From Gemmobacter aquaticus (GTDB lineage: Bacteria > Pseudomonadota > Alphaproteobacteria > Rhodobacterales > Rhodobacteraceae), in contig NZ_VOAK01000011.1 of assembly GCF_007859075.1 (NCBI RefSeq), positions 558,001-622,000 of the forward strand: 64,000 nucleotides of DNA, given 5' to 3'. A program made the position numbers and the translations under genes. A model generated the notes under the pieces. That model did no database searches. It was not told the origin of the DNA and saw nothing but the letters and a program-made list of their open reading frames with translations. This document shows positions 7,069 through 16,416 of the stretch, piece by piece (position 1 is the first letter of the stretch; every line of letters begins with the position of its first letter).

Positions 7069-7261
7069 GCCCGTCGCTCATCGCGCGGGCGGCCTCGGCG
7101 GCGGCGCGCAACTCCTCGGCGATCTCTTCGGCCTCATCGGGGTCGAAATCCAGCGGCAGTTCGATCCCGCCTTCTGCCTCGACGTAGATTCGCACCATGC
7201 CCGCGTCGGTCGGGCCGATCTGCAGATTGGCGGCGATCTCGCTTTGCTTGTTGATGCTCAT
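7049..7261 (-). CDS. DUF6324 family small protein
   Basis: 70-residue, acidic, soluble protein: NLQIGPTDAGMVRIYVE followed by the acidic segment LPLDFDPDEAEEIAEELRAAAEAARAM and a basic tail GPKGKKR. Pattern and size match DUF6324, a family confined to Rhodobacterales-like genomes with no known role. ATG 7261 (MSINKQSE) gives the family start; an upstream in-frame codon at 7312 would add 17 unrelated residues. The 3' end overlaps mmcB by 20 bases in convergent orientation. Confidence 0.75.
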   Translation of the reverse strand: MSINKQSEIAANLQIGPTDAGMVRIYVEAEGGIELPLDFDPDEAEEIAEELRAAAEAARAMSDGPKGKKR

Positions 7262-7326
7262 GTCAGTCTCCGCTTTTTCATTCGGGGTAGCGCCGAAAAA
7301 CCGTGTTGGCAAGCGCGTGAGGGGGC

Positions 7327-7355
7327 TTGCAATCGCCGACGTGCAGGGCTACATC
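7327..7355 (+). promoter_or_regulatory. Promoter of tRNA-His
   Basis: TTGCAA (7327-7332) and TACATC (7350-7355) with a 17-base spacer. The expected start point is around 7362, four bases before the mature tRNA. Confidence 0.55.
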
Positions 7356-7365
7356 GCCCGCAAGT

Positions 7366-7442
7366 GCCGACTTAGCTCAGTTGGTTAGAGCACCAGATTG
7401 TGGATCTGGGGGTCCCCCGTTCGAGCCGGGGAGTCGGTACCA
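7366..7442 (+). tRNA. tRNA-His (GTG anticodon), without encoded G-1
   Basis: 77 bases fold into a complete cloverleaf. Acceptor GCCGACT (7366-7372) pairs with AGTCGGT (7432-7438, first pair G-U); D arm GCTC/GAGC; anticodon stem CCAGA/TCTGG with loop TTGTGGA; T arm CCCCG-TTCGAGC-CGGGG. Position 73 is A (7439) and CCA is encoded (7440-7442). The base before position 1 is T, so no G-1 is encoded. Absence of G-1 with A73 is the known feature of a clade of alphaproteobacterial tRNA-His. Confidence 0.97.
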
Positions 7443-7448
7443 TCCTTC

Positions 7449-7477
7449 AAAAGGCCCCGCGTTTCGCGGGGCCTTTT
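7449..7477 (+). terminator. Intrinsic terminator after tRNA-His
   Basis: 13-bp perfect stem AAAAGGCCCCGCG (7449-7461) with CGCGGGGCCTTTT (7465-7477), loop TTT. Works in either direction. Confidence 0.85.
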
Positions 7478-7568
7478 GCATTTCCGGGGCTTTTGCAGGG
7501 GCGCCACGGCGCTTGCGTTCCGGTGGCGGGGCACTATGGTCGCGCTCCCACCTTCTGACGGAGCCGCC

Positions 7569-9902
7569 ATGATTCAGGACGCCACCCGCCGCATTCCCCT
7601 TGTCATTGCACGCGAGATCAACGCCCAGCCCACACAGGTTGGCGCGGCGATAGAGCTGCTGGATGGCGGTGCCACGGTGCCTTTCATCGCGCGCTACCGC
7701 AAGGAAGTGACGGGCGGCCTTGACGATTCGCAGCTGCGCATGCTGGCCGACCGGCTGACCTACCTGCGCGAGATGGAGGCACGCCGCGCTGCGATCTTCG
7801 GCTCCATCACCGAACAGGGCAAGATGACCGACGATCTGGCGGCCTCGATTGCCAAGGCCGATACCAAGGCCGAGCTTGAGGACATCTATCTGCCCTACAA
7901 GCCCAAGCGTCGCACCCGCGCGATGATTGCGCGCGAGAATGGTCTGGGTCCGCTGGCCGAGGCGATTCTCGCCGACCGCAAGGCCGACCCGTCCGCGCTG
8001 GCCGCCGGGTACATCACCGAGGCCGTGCCGGATGCCAAGGCCGCGCTGGAAGGTGCGCGCGACATCATCGCCGAAGGGCTGTCGGAAAACGCCGATCTGC
8101 TGGGCCGGTTGCGCGGGCATATGAAGGGCGCATCCGAACTGGTCGCAACCGTGATTGCGGGCAAAGAGGTCGAAGGCGCCAAGTTTTCGGATTACTTTGC
8201 CCATCGCGAAAAATGGGAAACCGCACCCTCGCACCGTGTGCTCGCCATGTTGCGCGGGCGGAACGAGGGAGTCCTCAACCTCGATCTTGAGGTGGATGCC
8301 GATGCCCCGCGTGGCCAGTCGCCTGCCGAGCGGATGTGCGGCGCGGCGCTTGAGGCCGGTGGCACGGGCGCTGGCGATCAATGGCTGCGCGAGGCTGCAA
8401 GCTGGGCATGGCGGGTCAAGCTGAAAACCTCGCTGACGCTGGATCTGATGTCCGAACTGCGCGAACGGTCCGAAGAAGAGGCGATCCGCGTCTTTGCCCG
8501 CAACCTCAAGGACCTGTTGCTGGCGGCACCTGCGGGCGGCAAGTCCACCATGGGGCTTGATCCGGGCATCCGCACCGGGGTCAAGGTCGCGGTCGTCGAT
8601 GCGACGGGCAAGGTGCTCGCCACCTCGACCGTCTATCCGTTCCAGCCGAAGAATGATCTGCGCGGGGCACAGGCAGAGCTTGCCTCGCTGATCCTGAAGC
8701 ACAAGGTTGAGCTGATCGCCATCGGCAACGGCACAGCCAGCCGTGAGACAGAGCGGATGGTGGCCGATCTTCTGGCGCATCTGCCGGGGCAGGGGCCAAA
8801 GCCCGTCAAGGTCGTGGTCAGCGAGGCCGGCGCCTCGGTCTATTCGGCCTCGGAACTGGCAGCGAAAGAGTTTCCGCAACTGGACGTCAGCCTGCGCGGG
8901 GCAGTGTCTATCGCCCGCCGCCTGCAAGACCCGTTGGCCGAACTGGTGAAGATCGAGCCAAAGTCGATCGGCGTGGGGCAGTATCAGCATGACGTTGACC
9001 AGCACCGGCTGGCGCGGCAGCTGGATGCCGTTGTGGAAGATGCGGTGAACGCGGTCGGGGTGGATCTGAACACCGCCTCTGGTCCGCTTCTGGCGCGCGT
9101 CTCGGGGCTTGGCCCCAGCTTGGCCGAAAGCATCGTGGCGCACCGCGACGCCAATGGCCCCTTTGCCACCCGCAAGGATCTGCTGAAGGTCGCCCGTCTT
9201 GGCCCCAAGGCGTTCGAGCAGGCGGCGGGCTTCCTGCGCATCACGGATGGCAAAGAGCCGCTCGATGCCTCAAGCGTGCACCCCGAGGCCTATGATCTGG
9301 CCCGCAAGATCGTGGCCGCCTGTGGTCGCGACATCCGCGCGCTGATGGGTGACAGTGCTGCGCTGCAACGGCTTGATCCGCGCAGCTTCATCGACGCGCG
9401 CTTTGGTCTGCCCACCGTCAAGGACATTCTGGCAGAGCTGGAAAAGCCCGGTCGCGACCCGCGCCCCAGCTTCAAGACCGCGTCCTTTGCCGACGGGGTC
9501 GAGGACATCAAGGACCTGAAGGTTGGCATGATGCTGGAAGGGACCGTGACCAACGTCGCGGCCTTTGGGGCCTTCGTCGATATCGGCGTGCATCAGGATG
9601 GGCTGGTGCATGTCAGCCAGCTTGCCGACCGGTTCGTAAAGGACCCGCATGAGGTGGTGAAGGCAGGTGATGTGGTGAAGGTGCGGGTGGTCGAGGTTGA
9701 TGTGCCCCGCAAGCGCATCGGTCTGACCATGCGCAAGGACAGTGCCGATGCGCGCGATGCAGCCCGCGACCGCGCCGCCGAGCGTGGTCCGCAGCCGCCG
9801 CGCGGGGGCGGCAAGCCCGGTCCGCGCAGCGCCAGCCCGCAGCAGCCATCGGGCAGCGGTAACGCCTTTGCGGACGCGCTAAAAGGCAAGTTCGGGCGAT
9901 AA
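7569..9902 (+). CDS. tex: RNA-binding transcriptional accessory protein Tex
   Basis: 777-residue cytoplasmic nucleic-acid-binding protein of the Tex/Spt6 family, linked to transcription and, in some bacteria, stress survival or toxin gene expression. Domain order: N-terminal helical region with [20 protein letters not shown]; YqgF/RNase H-like fold starting [19 protein letters not shown] (about 335-470); helix-hairpin-helix [22 protein letters not shown] (about 500-560); S1 RNA-binding domain [22 protein letters not shown] (about 650-725); and a low-complexity Gly/Pro/Arg tail. The ATG at 7569 is chosen; the longer frame from 7398 would run into the tRNA and its terminator. Confidence 0.95.
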   Translation: MIQDATRRIPLVIAREINAQPTQVGAAIELLDGGATVPFIARYRKEVTGGLDDSQLRMLADRLTYLREMEARRAAIFGSITEQGKMTDDLAASIAKADTKAELEDIYLPYKPKRRTRAMIARENGLGPLAEAILADRKADPSALAAGYITEAVPDAKAALEGARDIIAEGLSENADLLGRLRGHMKGASELVATVIAGKEVEGAKFSDYFAHREKWETAPSHRVLAMLRGRNEGVLNLDLEVDADAPRGQSPAERMCGAALEAGGTGAGDQWLREAASWAWRVKLKTSLTLDLMSELRERSEEEAIRVFARNLKDLLLAAPAGGKSTMGLDPGIRTGVKVAVVDATGKVLATSTVYPFQPKNDLRGAQAELASLILKHKVELIAIGNGTASRETERMVADLLAHLPGQGPKPVKVVVSEAGASVYSASELAAKEFPQLDVSLRGAVSIARRLQDPLAELVKIEPKSIGVGQYQHDVDQHRLARQLDAVVEDAVNAVGVDLNTASGPLLARVSGLGPSLAESIVAHRDANGPFATRKDLLKVARLGPKAFEQAAGFLRITDGKEPLDASSVHPEAYDLARKIVAACGRDIRALMGDSAALQRLDPRSFIDARFGLPTVKDILAELEKPGRDPRPSFKTASFADGVEDIKDLKVGMMLEGTVTNVAAFGAFVDIGVHQDGLVHVSQLADRFVKDPHEVVKAGDVVKVRVVEVDVPRKRIGLTMRKDSADARDAARDRAAERGPQPPRGGGKPGPRSASPQQPSGSGNAFADALKGKFGR

Positions 9903-9981
9903 GCTTTGCACAGGGGCGGCTTGCACCCGGTTGGCAGGCCCCCTAACACGCAAAGGTCAGCATCGGCAGGGGACGGCAGGC

Positions 9982-11010
9982 GTGGGCGATATCGCACGGA
10001 TTGCGTTGGCAATCGCGGTGGGTGCGGCAGGGGGCACGCTGTTCTATGCGTTGTCCTTGCCGCTGCCCTGGATGCTCGGCGCCTTGACCGCGACGATGAT
10101 GGCAAGCCTCGCCGGTCTGCGGATGCAGGGACCGGTGCGTATCCGCGCCGCTGTCGTCGCGGTCATCGGTGTGCTTCTGGGCGCGAACTTCACCCCTGAT
10201 CTGATATCTCAGGCGCTGGACTGGGCGGTCTCGCTGGTGTTGCTTGCCGTCTATCTGCTGGCCTCGATCCTGCTGGTGATGCCCTGGTATCAGCGCATTG
10301 GCGGGTTCGATGCGGTGACGGCCTATTTCGCCGGCATGCCGGGTGGGCTGTCCGAGATGATCGAACTGGGCGAGGCCGCTGGTGCCGACGTGCCCCGCAT
10401 CATCCTTGCGCAAAGCCTGCGGATCGTCACGACAATTGCCCTGATCGCGATCTGGTTTCGCTGGGTTCAGGGGTATGACGTCGGGCGCAACGCGGTTCAG
10501 GGTGGATTTGCAGACATCAGCTGGACTGACCTTGGCCTTCTGGCACTTGCAGCGTTGCTGGGCAGTTGGCTGGGACTGCGCCTGCGCCTGCCCGCACCGA
10601 CGCTGCTTGGGCCGATGATCGTTTCCGCAGCACTCCACCTGACTGACCTGACACGCAGCGCCCCGCCGGTTGAAATCGTCATTGCGGCGCAGATCATCCT
10701 TGGAACCGTCCTTGGCTGCCGGTTTCAGGGGCTGCGTGCCCGCGCACTCGTGCCGGCGGTTGGCCTGAGCCTTGGGGCTACGGTCATCATGCTGGCACTG
10801 GCCCTTTGTTTTGCCCTGGTGATCGAGGCGGCTACTGGGCAGAGCGCCGAGCAGGTTCTGCTGGCCTACGCGCCGGGTGGCCTGACGGAGATGAGCCTTA
10901 TTGCCATTGCGCTGCACGCCGAGGTTGCTTTCGTCGCGCTGCACCATGTGGTGCGGATCCTGCTGGTGATCCTTGCGGCCCCCCTGGCTTTCCGGCGCTG
11001 GAAGGGCTGA
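9982..11010 (+). CDS. AbrB-type multi-pass membrane protein (PF05145 family)
   Basis: About 342 residues, mostly hydrophobic, with roughly nine or ten transmembrane helices in two similar halves (the duplicated AbrB membrane domain). Typical stretches are LPLPWMLGALTATMMASL and, in each half, GMPGGLSEMIELGEAAGADV and APGGLTEMSLIAIALHAEV. Databases label these as AbrB regulators or ammonia monooxygenase; neither is supported by biochemistry, and a transporter role is more plausible. GTG 9982 after GGGGACGG is the likely start; a TTG at 9931 is the only longer option. Its stop is followed by a compound hairpin element. Confidence 0.8.
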   Translation: MGDIARIALAIAVGAAGGTLFYALSLPLPWMLGALTATMMASLAGLRMQGPVRIRAAVVAVIGVLLGANFTPDLISQALDWAVSLVLLAVYLLASILLVMPWYQRIGGFDAVTAYFAGMPGGLSEMIELGEAAGADVPRIILAQSLRIVTTIALIAIWFRWVQGYDVGRNAVQGGFADISWTDLGLLALAALLGSWLGLRLRLPAPTLLGPMIVSAALHLTDLTRSAPPVEIVIAAQIILGTVLGCRFQGLRARALVPAVGLSLGATVIMLALALCFALVIEAATGQSAEQVLLAYAPGGLTEMSLIAIALHAEVAFVALHHVVRILLVILAAPLAFRRWKG

Positions 11011-11020
11011 GGAGGGCGGC

Positions 11021-11131
11021 GGGGGGCTGTCTGCCCCCCAATGTCCCGTGCCGGGACATTCGTCGCTGAAAACCATCCCCCGGATGGTTTTCCGGGCGCG
11101 CCTCATCCCCGAGGATACTTTTGAAAAGAAG
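11021..11131. terminator. Compound terminator: three hairpins plus post-gene motif
   Basis: Between two convergent genes there are three consecutive perfect hairpins: GGGGGGC/GCCCCCC (11021-11039), AATGTCCCG/CGGGACATT (11040-11060) and GAAAACCATCC/GGATGGTTTTC (11068-11092). Then follows CCCCGAGGATACTTTTG with a purine-rich tail. The first hairpin, including its TGTCT loop and following A, is identical to one at 38295. The third ends in TTTT in both orientations and is the best terminator. Confidence 0.7.
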
Positions 11132-11145
11132 AACAGGGGCCGGCC

Positions 11146-12567
11146 TCAGGCAGCCGAACCGCCGATGGTCAGCCCCCCGATCAGCAGCGTGGGCTGCCCC
11201 ACGCCGACCGGCACCCATTGGCCCGACTTGCCACAATTGCCGATGCCGGGGTCGAGCTTCATGTCATTGCCGATTGCGCGGATGTTCCGTAGCGCAGTCG
11301 CGCCATCGCCGATCAGCGTAGCGCCCTTGACCGGGGCCACGATCATGCCGTTTTGCACGCGGTAAGCCTCGGTGCAGGAAAACACGAATTTGCCGTTGGT
11401 GATATCAACCTGCCCGCCGCCGAAGCCCACGGCCCAGATCCCGTCCTTGAGATCGGCCAGAATCGCAGACGGGTCGTCTTTGCCGCCCAGCATGTAGGTG
11501 TTGGTCATGCGTGGCATCGGAATATGGGCAAAGCTTTCGCGGCGTCCGTTACCGGTACTGGCGGTTCCCATCAGGCGGGCGTTCTGGCGATCCTGCATGT
11601 AGCCCACCAGAACGCCGTCCTCGATCAGCACGGTGCGGTTGGATGGCGTTCCTTCATCGTCGAACGAGATCGAGCCTCGGCGGTCGGGGAGGGTGCCATC
11701 GTCGAGCACGGTCACCCCGGGTGCGGCGATGCGCTGACCCATCAACCCGGCAAAGGCCGAGGTGCCCTTGCGGTTGAAATCACCTTCAAGCCCGTGGCCG
11801 ATCGCCTCATGCAGCAGGATGCCCGGCCAGCCGGGGCCAAGAACGATATCCATGACGCCGGCAGGGGCGGGGACTGCGTCCAGGTTCACCAGCGCGATGC
11901 GCAGTGCCTCACGTGCGACAGGTTGCCAGTGGCCGGGGTCGAGCAGGGCGGCAAGGCCGAAGCGACCGCCGCCGCCCATGCCGCCACTTTCGCGCCGGCC
12001 CGCCTGCTCGACGATGACCGAGATGTTGAGCCGCGCCATCGGGCGCACGTCGCTGAGGCGCAACCCTTCGGGGCGCAGGATCTCTACCTCCTGCAGGCCC
12101 GCGCTGATGGTGGCCGAAACCTGAACGACGCGGGGATCGAGGCCACGGGTGAAGGCGTCGATCTCTTTCAGCACGTCGATCTTGCCTGCGAAACTTGCAT
12201 CAAGCATCGGATCGGCGTCGGTATAGAGCCGCCGGTTGGTGCCTTGCGGCGCGTCTGCCAGCGTGCCGCCCCCATCACCCACCGCCAGTCGCGCGGTCTC
12301 TACGGCGCGGGTCAGGGCCTTTTCCGAAATCTCGGTTGAATGGGCATAGCCCGCAACTTCGCCACGCACGGCGCGCAGTCCGAAACCCTCGGACGCATCA
12401 TAAGAGGCGGTCTTGATCCGGCCGTCATCAAGAACCAGGGCTTCGGACCGGCGACGTTCGAGGAACAATTCCCCATCATCCGCCCCTGCGACAGCCTGTC
12501 GCAGGTTGGCCAGTGCCCGGCCCTCGTCCAGTGCGGTCTCGAACGGGCGGAAGGCGTTATCGGTCAT
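11146..12567 (-). CDS. tldD: Metalloprotease TldD
   Basis: 473-residue member of the TldD/PmbA family. With PmbA (not in this window) it forms a zinc protease that cuts unfolded peptides, including microcin precursors and CcdA. The metal site [11 protein letters not shown] supplies two His and a Glu; the third ligand is the Cys of [19 protein letters not shown] near the C-terminus. [22 protein letters not shown] is another family block. ATG 12567 (MTDNAFRPF) is preferred over a TTG at 12591 that lies inside an FNR-type box; AGGA precedes it. It diverges from coxB, a frequent pairing in Rhodobacterales. Confidence 0.94.
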   Translation of the reverse strand: MTDNAFRPFETALDEGRALANLRQAVAGADDGELFLERRRSEALVLDDGRIKTASYDASEGFGLRAVRGEVAGYAHSTEISEKALTRAVETARLAVGDGGGTLADAPQGTNRRLYTDADPMLDASFAGKIDVLKEIDAFTRGLDPRVVQVSATISAGLQEVEILRPEGLRLSDVRPMARLNISVIVEQAGRRESGGMGGGGRFGLAALLDPGHWQPVAREALRIALVNLDAVPAPAGVMDIVLGPGWPGILLHEAIGHGLEGDFNRKGTSAFAGLMGQRIAAPGVTVLDDGTLPDRRGSISFDDEGTPSNRTVLIEDGVLVGYMQDRQNARLMGTASTGNGRRESFAHIPMPRMTNTYMLGGKDDPSAILADLKDGIWAVGFGGGQVDITNGKFVFSCTEAYRVQNGMIVAPVKGATLIGDGATALRNIRAIGNDMKLDPGIGNCGKSGQWVPVGVGQPTLLIGGLTIGGSAA

Positions 12568-12577
12568 GTCGGTGTCC

Positions 12578-12591
12578 TTGATCTCGATCAA
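12578..12591. promoter_or_regulatory. FNR/FnrL-type box in the tldD-coxB intergenic region
   Basis: TTGATctcgATCAA is a perfect match to the FNR/FnrL consensus TTGAT-N4-ATCAA. It lies 11 bases before tldD and about 170 bases before coxB; relative to the coxB promoter proposed at 12616-12643 its centre would be near -65. It is the only such site I found in the window. Confidence 0.65.
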
Positions 12592-12615
12592 ATGGCGGCG
12601 GATTGTCGCACGGTT

Positions 12616-12643
12616 TTGCTTGTCGCGGCCCGCCTAATATGGT
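12616..12643 (+). promoter_or_regulatory. Possible coxB promoter
   Basis: TTGCTT (12616-12621) and TATGGT (12638-12643) with a 16-base spacer, about 115 bases before the coxB start. Acceptable but not strong. Confidence 0.4.
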
Positions 12644-12759
12644 TTCAAAGCAAGCAGAAACAACGGGATTCTGCCCGCCTTTCGGGCATGGCCCGGCAAG
12701 CGGACATAAAGCCGCGGATGACAAGCGGTCGCAAGCCGCACACGAACGGGATGAGACAT

Positions 12760-13644
12760 ATGCGATTCATCAAACCCCTTGCCGGGCTCTCGCTCGGTTT
12801 CGCCGCCGCTCCGGCCATGGCGCAGGAGCTGGAGGTGATCGGCCGTCCGGTTGACCGCCTGATGGGATTCCAGCCCGCCGCAACAGAGCTTGCGCGCGAT
12901 ATCCACTGGCTGGACAACATGCTGCTCTACATCATCACGGTGATCGTGCTGTTCGTGACGGCGCTGATGGTCTACAGCTTTGTCCGCTTCAATCGCCGCG
13001 CCAATCCGACGCCCGCGAAATTCACCCACAATACCCCGATCGAGATCCTTTGGACGCTGGTCCCGATCCTGATCCTGGTGGTCATCGGCGCCTACTCGCT
13101 GCCGGTTCTGTTCAAGCAGCAGACGATCCCCGAGGCCGATATCACCGTGAAAGTCACCGGCTACCAGTGGTACTGGGGGTATGAATATGTGCAGGACGGC
13201 GTCACCCCTGCCGGCGAAGAGGCGACGCCCGTTGCCTTTGAAAGCTTCAAACTGGAGCGCGAGCAGCTGGCTGAGTTCGGTTATGACGAAGGCGACTACC
13301 TGCTGGCTACGGACACGGCCGTTGTCCTGCCCATCGGCAAGACTGTCGTGATGCAGATCACCGCCGCCGACGTGATCCATTCCTGGACCATCCCGGCCTT
13401 TGGTGTGAAGCAGGATGCCGTGCCGGGCCGTATCGCCCAGCTGTGGTTCAAGCCCGAGGTTGAGGGCATTTTCTTCGGTCAGTGCTCGGAGCTGTGCGGC
13501 AAGGATCACGCCTATATGCCGATCACTGTGAAGGTCGTGTCCGAGGCCAAATATGCCGAATGGCTGGCCAAGGCCAAGACTGGCGATGTGCAGCTTTCGT
13601 CGATCGCGGCGCCGGCGCCGGTTCAGGTCGCTGCAAACAACTGA
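12760..13644 (+). CDS. coxB: Cytochrome c oxidase subunit II (aa3-type)
   Basis: Subunit II takes electrons from cytochrome c through its CuA centre and passes them to subunit I in the inner membrane. A signal peptide (cleaved after APAMA) is followed by two transmembrane helices: [20 protein letters not shown] and [20 protein letters not shown]. The periplasmic cupredoxin domain has [12 protein letters not shown] and all CuA ligands: His207 (VIHSW), Cys242, Glu244, Cys246, His250 and Met253 ([13 protein letters not shown]). Relative to Paracoccus a short insertion ([11 protein letters not shown]) follows the QWYW motif. ATG 12760 is used; ATG 12751 would add three residues. It is first in the oxidase operon; subunit I is not here. 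Confidence 0.96.
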   Translation: MRFIKPLAGLSLGFAAAPAMAQELEVIGRPVDRLMGFQPAATELARDIHWLDNMLLYIITVIVLFVTALMVYSFVRFNRRANPTPAKFTHNTPIEILWTLVPILILVVIGAYSLPVLFKQQTIPEADITVKVTGYQWYWGYEYVQDGVTPAGEEATPVAFESFKLEREQLAEFGYDEGDYLLATDTAVVLPIGKTVVMQITAADVIHSWTIPAFGVKQDAVPGRIAQLWFKPEVEGIFFGQCSELCGKDHAYMPITVKVVSEAKYAEWLAKAKTGDVQLSSIAAPAPVQVAANN

Positions 13645-13657
13645 TCGGTTGAGAATT

Positions 13658-13717
13658 CAGCGGCTTATCCGCTGACAAGGCAGGCAAGGGCGGCGCGTCT
13701 GGAAAGACGGGCCGCCC
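13658..13717 (+). other. Two hairpins between coxB and ctaB
   Basis: Stem 1: CAGCGG/CCGCTG (13658-13674). Stem 2: GGGCGGC with CGTC inside, pairing with GACG and GCCGCCC (13688-13717). Neither is followed by a T-run, so they more likely protect the coxB 3' end or attenuate read-through than terminate fully. Confidence 0.5.
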
Positions 13718-13738
13718 GGTCCGACCAAGGGAACGGGA

Positions 13739-14686
13739 ATGAGCGATATCAACGCAAATGGCGAGGTGAACGGCACCCTGACGGGTGAGGCGGGCTTTGG
13801 CGACTATGTCTCGCTGCTGAAGCCGCGCGTCATGTCTTTGGTCGTCTTTACCGCGCTGGTGGGCCTTCTGGTCGCGCCAGTCCCCGTTCATCCGTTTGTC
13901 GCATTTACCTGTGTGCTGTTCATTGCCCTTGGCGGCGGCGCATCCGGCGCGCTGAACATGTGGTGGGATGCCGACATTGACCGCGTGATGCGCCGTACCC
14001 GCAACCGACCGATCCCGTCGGGCCGCGTGCAACCGGGTGAGGCGCTTGGCCTTGGCATCGCGCTTTCCGGCCTGTCGGTGATGATGCTGTCGCTGGCCGC
14101 GAACGTGCTGGCGGGGGCGCTTCTGGCCTTTACCATCTTCTTCTACGTCGTCATCTACTCGATGTGGCTGAAACGCTCGACGCCGCAGAACATCGTCATC
14201 GGTGGTGCGGCGGGGGCCTTCCCTCCGATGATCGGCTGGGTCTGCGCGACCGGCAGCATCTCGGTCGAGGCGGTGCTGATGTTCATGCTGATCTTCATGT
14301 GGACGCCGCCGCACTTTTGGGCGCTCGCGCTGTTCATGAACAGCGACTATGAAAAGGCGGGCGTTCCGATGCTGACCGTGACCCATGGCAAGCGCGTCAC
14401 CCGCAACCATGTGCTGGTCTATACGATCCTTCTGGTGCCCTTTGCGCTGGCCGCGGGCTTCACGTCGATCGGTGGGCCGACCTATCTGGCTATCTCGCTT
14501 GCGTTGAACGCGGGCTTCCTGTGGGGCGCCTGGCGCATCTGGCAGCGGGATGAGGCGACCGCTGAGGCCGATGGTTTTGCGACCGAGAAGGCTGTTTTCA
14601 AGTTCTCGCTGCTCTATCTTTTCCTGCACTTCAGCGCCTTCCTGCTTGAGGCCGCATTGAAGGGCTTTGGACTGGGAGGCTGGTAA
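13739..14686 (+). CDS. ctaB: Protoheme IX farnesyltransferase
   Basis: Inner-membrane prenyltransferase that adds a farnesyl group to heme b to make heme O, needed for the aa3 oxidase. 315 residues with about nine transmembrane helices. The prenyl-diphosphate-binding acidic motif is MWWDADIDRVMRRTRNRPIPSG, followed by the second conserved loop MFMLIFMWTPPHFWALALFM with NSDYEKAGVPML. GGAACGGGA just before the ATG is the likely ribosome site. It sits between coxB and a small assembly ORF, as in other Rhodobacterales oxidase operons. Confidence 0.96.
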   Translation: MSDINANGEVNGTLTGEAGFGDYVSLLKPRVMSLVVFTALVGLLVAPVPVHPFVAFTCVLFIALGGGASGALNMWWDADIDRVMRRTRNRPIPSGRVQPGEALGLGIALSGLSVMMLSLAANVLAGALLAFTIFFYVVIYSMWLKRSTPQNIVIGGAAGAFPPMIGWVCATGSISVEAVLMFMLIFMWTPPHFWALALFMNSDYEKAGVPMLTVTHGKRVTRNHVLVYTILLVPFALAAGFTSIGGPTYLAISLALNAGFLWGAWRIWQRDEATAEADGFATEKAVFKFSLLYLFLHFSAFLLEAALKGFGLGGW

Positions 14687-14689
14687 GCG

Positions 14690-14893
14690 ATGGCATTGCG
14701 TACCGAACATGAACTGCACCAACGTCGCCGCGGCCGAAATGTCGGCCTTGGCTTGGTGCTTGCGGCCTTTGTGGTGCTGGTTTTCGGGCTGAGCGTGGTC
14801 AAGGTCACGCGCGGCGATCCGATGCAGGGGTTCGACCATGTAGTCCGCCCCGAGATGGCCCCGGCCGATCCTGCGACAGGGGGCAACGGATGA
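14690..14893 (+). CDS. Small single-helix membrane protein of the oxidase operon (CoxF-like)
   Basis: 67 residues: a basic N-terminus ([11 protein letters not shown]), one transmembrane helix ([19 protein letters not shown]) and a short periplasmic tail. A similar short ORF occupies this position in many alphaproteobacterial oxidase operons and is often labelled a cytochrome c oxidase assembly factor; I infer the role only from position. It begins three bases after ctaB and its stop overlaps the ctaG start by four bases, so its translation is tied to both. Confidence 0.75.
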   Translation: MALRTEHELHQRRRGRNVGLGLVLAAFVVLVFGLSVVKVTRGDPMQGFDHVVRPEMAPADPATGGNG

Positions 14894-15480
14894 GCGCCCC
14901 TGCACATGGCCGCACTGCGCTGAAACTGGTGGGCGTCGCCGTCACGATGGGCGCGCTCAGCTTTGCCGCTGTGCCGTTCTATGACTGGTTCTGCCGCACG
15001 ACGGGTTTTGCAGGCACCGTAGGCGTTGCCGAAAAGGCGCCCGACGTGGTGCTGGAAGATACCGTGCTGGTGCGGTTTGACGCATCCAAAGCCGCCGGCA
15101 TGCCGTGGAGCTTCAAGCCGCAGCAATACTCGATGCGGGTCAAGCTCGGCGAAACGGCGCTCGCCTTCTACGAGGCGCATAACCCAGCCGATCGTCCGGT
15201 CGCCGGCACCGCCAGCTTCAACGTGCAGCCCGATGCCGCCGGTGGCTATTTCACCAAGATCGAATGCTTCTGCTTTACCGAGCAGGTGCTCGCCCCCGGA
15301 GAGACGGCCATCATGCCCGTCACGTTCTTCGTCGATCCCGAATTGTTGAAGGATCCCGAGGGGCAGTTCGTGAAAGAGATCACGCTCTCTTACACATTCC
15401 ATGAAACTCCGCTTCCTGAAACCGCGAGCAACGCGGATCAGGCGGCGCTGGCTGTCCCGGCTTCCGGGGCGGTCAACTGA
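14890..15480 (+). CDS. ctaG: Cytochrome c oxidase assembly protein CtaG/Cox11
   Basis: Copper chaperone that delivers Cu to the CuB site of subunit I. 196 residues: an N-terminal membrane anchor ([30 protein letters not shown], with a conserved Cys), then a periplasmic immunoglobulin-like domain with the copper-binding motif [18 protein letters not shown] and [11 protein letters not shown] are further family signatures. The start overlaps the preceding small ORF (ATGA). An extension of about 15 residues ([15 protein letters not shown]) follows the usual C-terminus. Confidence 0.95.
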   Translation: MSAPAHGRTALKLVGVAVTMGALSFAAVPFYDWFCRTTGFAGTVGVAEKAPDVVLEDTVLVRFDASKAAGMPWSFKPQQYSMRVKLGETALAFYEAHNPADRPVAGTASFNVQPDAAGGYFTKIECFCFTEQVLAPGETAIMPVTFFVDPELLKDPEGQFVKEITLSYTFHETPLPETASNADQAALAVPASGAVN

Positions 15481-15502
15481 CAAGTCAACGAGGGATACTA
15501 TA

Positions 15503-16306
15503 ATGGCCCACGCCAAGAACCACGACTACCACGTCCTTCCTCCGTCGATCTGGCCCTTCCTGGGCTCGGTCGGCGCTTTCATCATGCTGTTCGGCGCGGT
15601 GCTGTGGATGCATGGCTCGGGCCCCTGGATGGGGCTGATCGGCTTTGCAGCCGTGCTTTATGTCATGTTCGGCTGGTGGGCTGACGTGATCGCCGAGGCA
15701 CAGGTTGGCGACCATACGCCGGTCGTGCGGATCGGCCTGCGCTACGGCTTTATCCTGTTCATCATGTCGGAAGTGATGTTCTTCTCGGCCTGGTTCTGGT
15801 CGTTCTTCAAGCACGCGCTTTATCCGATGGGGCCGATGTCGCCGCTGGTTGATGGCGTCTTCCCGCCGGAAGGCATCCAGACCTTTGACCCCTGGCACCT
15901 GCCGCTGATCAACACGCTGATCCTGCTGTGCTCGGGCTGTGCTGCGACCTGGGCGCACCACGCGCTGGTGCATGAGAACAACCGCAAGGATCTGATCAAC
16001 GGTCTGGCACTGGCGATCATCCTCGGCGTGTTCTTCACCATCCTGCAAGCCTATGAATACAGCCACGCGGCCTTTGGCTTTGCCGGAAACATCTATGGCG
16101 CGAACTTCTTCATGGCGACGGGCTTCCACGGCTTCCACGTGGTTGTCGGTACGATCTTCCTGTTTGTCTGCATGATCCGCGCGATCAAGGGCCACTTCAC
16201 GCCTGAGCAGCACATCGGGCTTGAGGCTGCCGCATGGTACTGGCACTTCGTTGACGTGGTCTGGCTGTTCCTGTTTGCGGCCATCTACGTCTGGGGTCAG
16301 GGCTGA
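15503..16306 (+). CDS. coxC: Cytochrome c oxidase subunit III
   Basis: 267-residue integral membrane subunit that stabilises the aa3 oxidase and binds phospholipid. Seven transmembrane helices are expected. Typical landmarks are [17 protein letters not shown] at the N-terminus, [56 protein letters not shown] and the C-terminal [27 protein letters not shown] lies upstream of ATG 15503; the longer frame from 15401 overlaps ctaG. A GC hairpin follows at 16317. Confidence 0.97.
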   Translation: MAHAKNHDYHVLPPSIWPFLGSVGAFIMLFGAVLWMHGSGPWMGLIGFAAVLYVMFGWWADVIAEAQVGDHTPVVRIGLRYGFILFIMSEVMFFSAWFWSFFKHALYPMGPMSPLVDGVFPPEGIQTFDPWHLPLINTLILLCSGCAATWAHHALVHENNRKDLINGLALAIILGVFFTILQAYEYSHAAFGFAGNIYGANFFMATGFHGFHVVVGTIFLFVCMIRAIKGHFTPEQHIGLEAAAWYWHFVDVVWLFLFAAIYVWGQG

Positions 16307-16316
16307 TCGATCCGTC

Positions 16317-16340
16317 GGGGCGACACGCTCGCCCCGTCCT
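16317..16340 (+). terminator. GC hairpin after coxC
   Basis: GGGGCGA (16317-16323) with TCGCCCC (16329-16335), loop CACGC, followed by GTCCTT. Weak terminator or mRNA-stabilising stem; transcription probably continues into the SURF1 gene. Confidence 0.4.
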
Positions 16341-16416
16341 TCGCTGGAGCCGTCTTCCCTCGGAAGCGCGAGCCTTGTAGAAGGCGCGCGCTTTTCCTTT
16401 TTCAGCCGGAGCCCCA

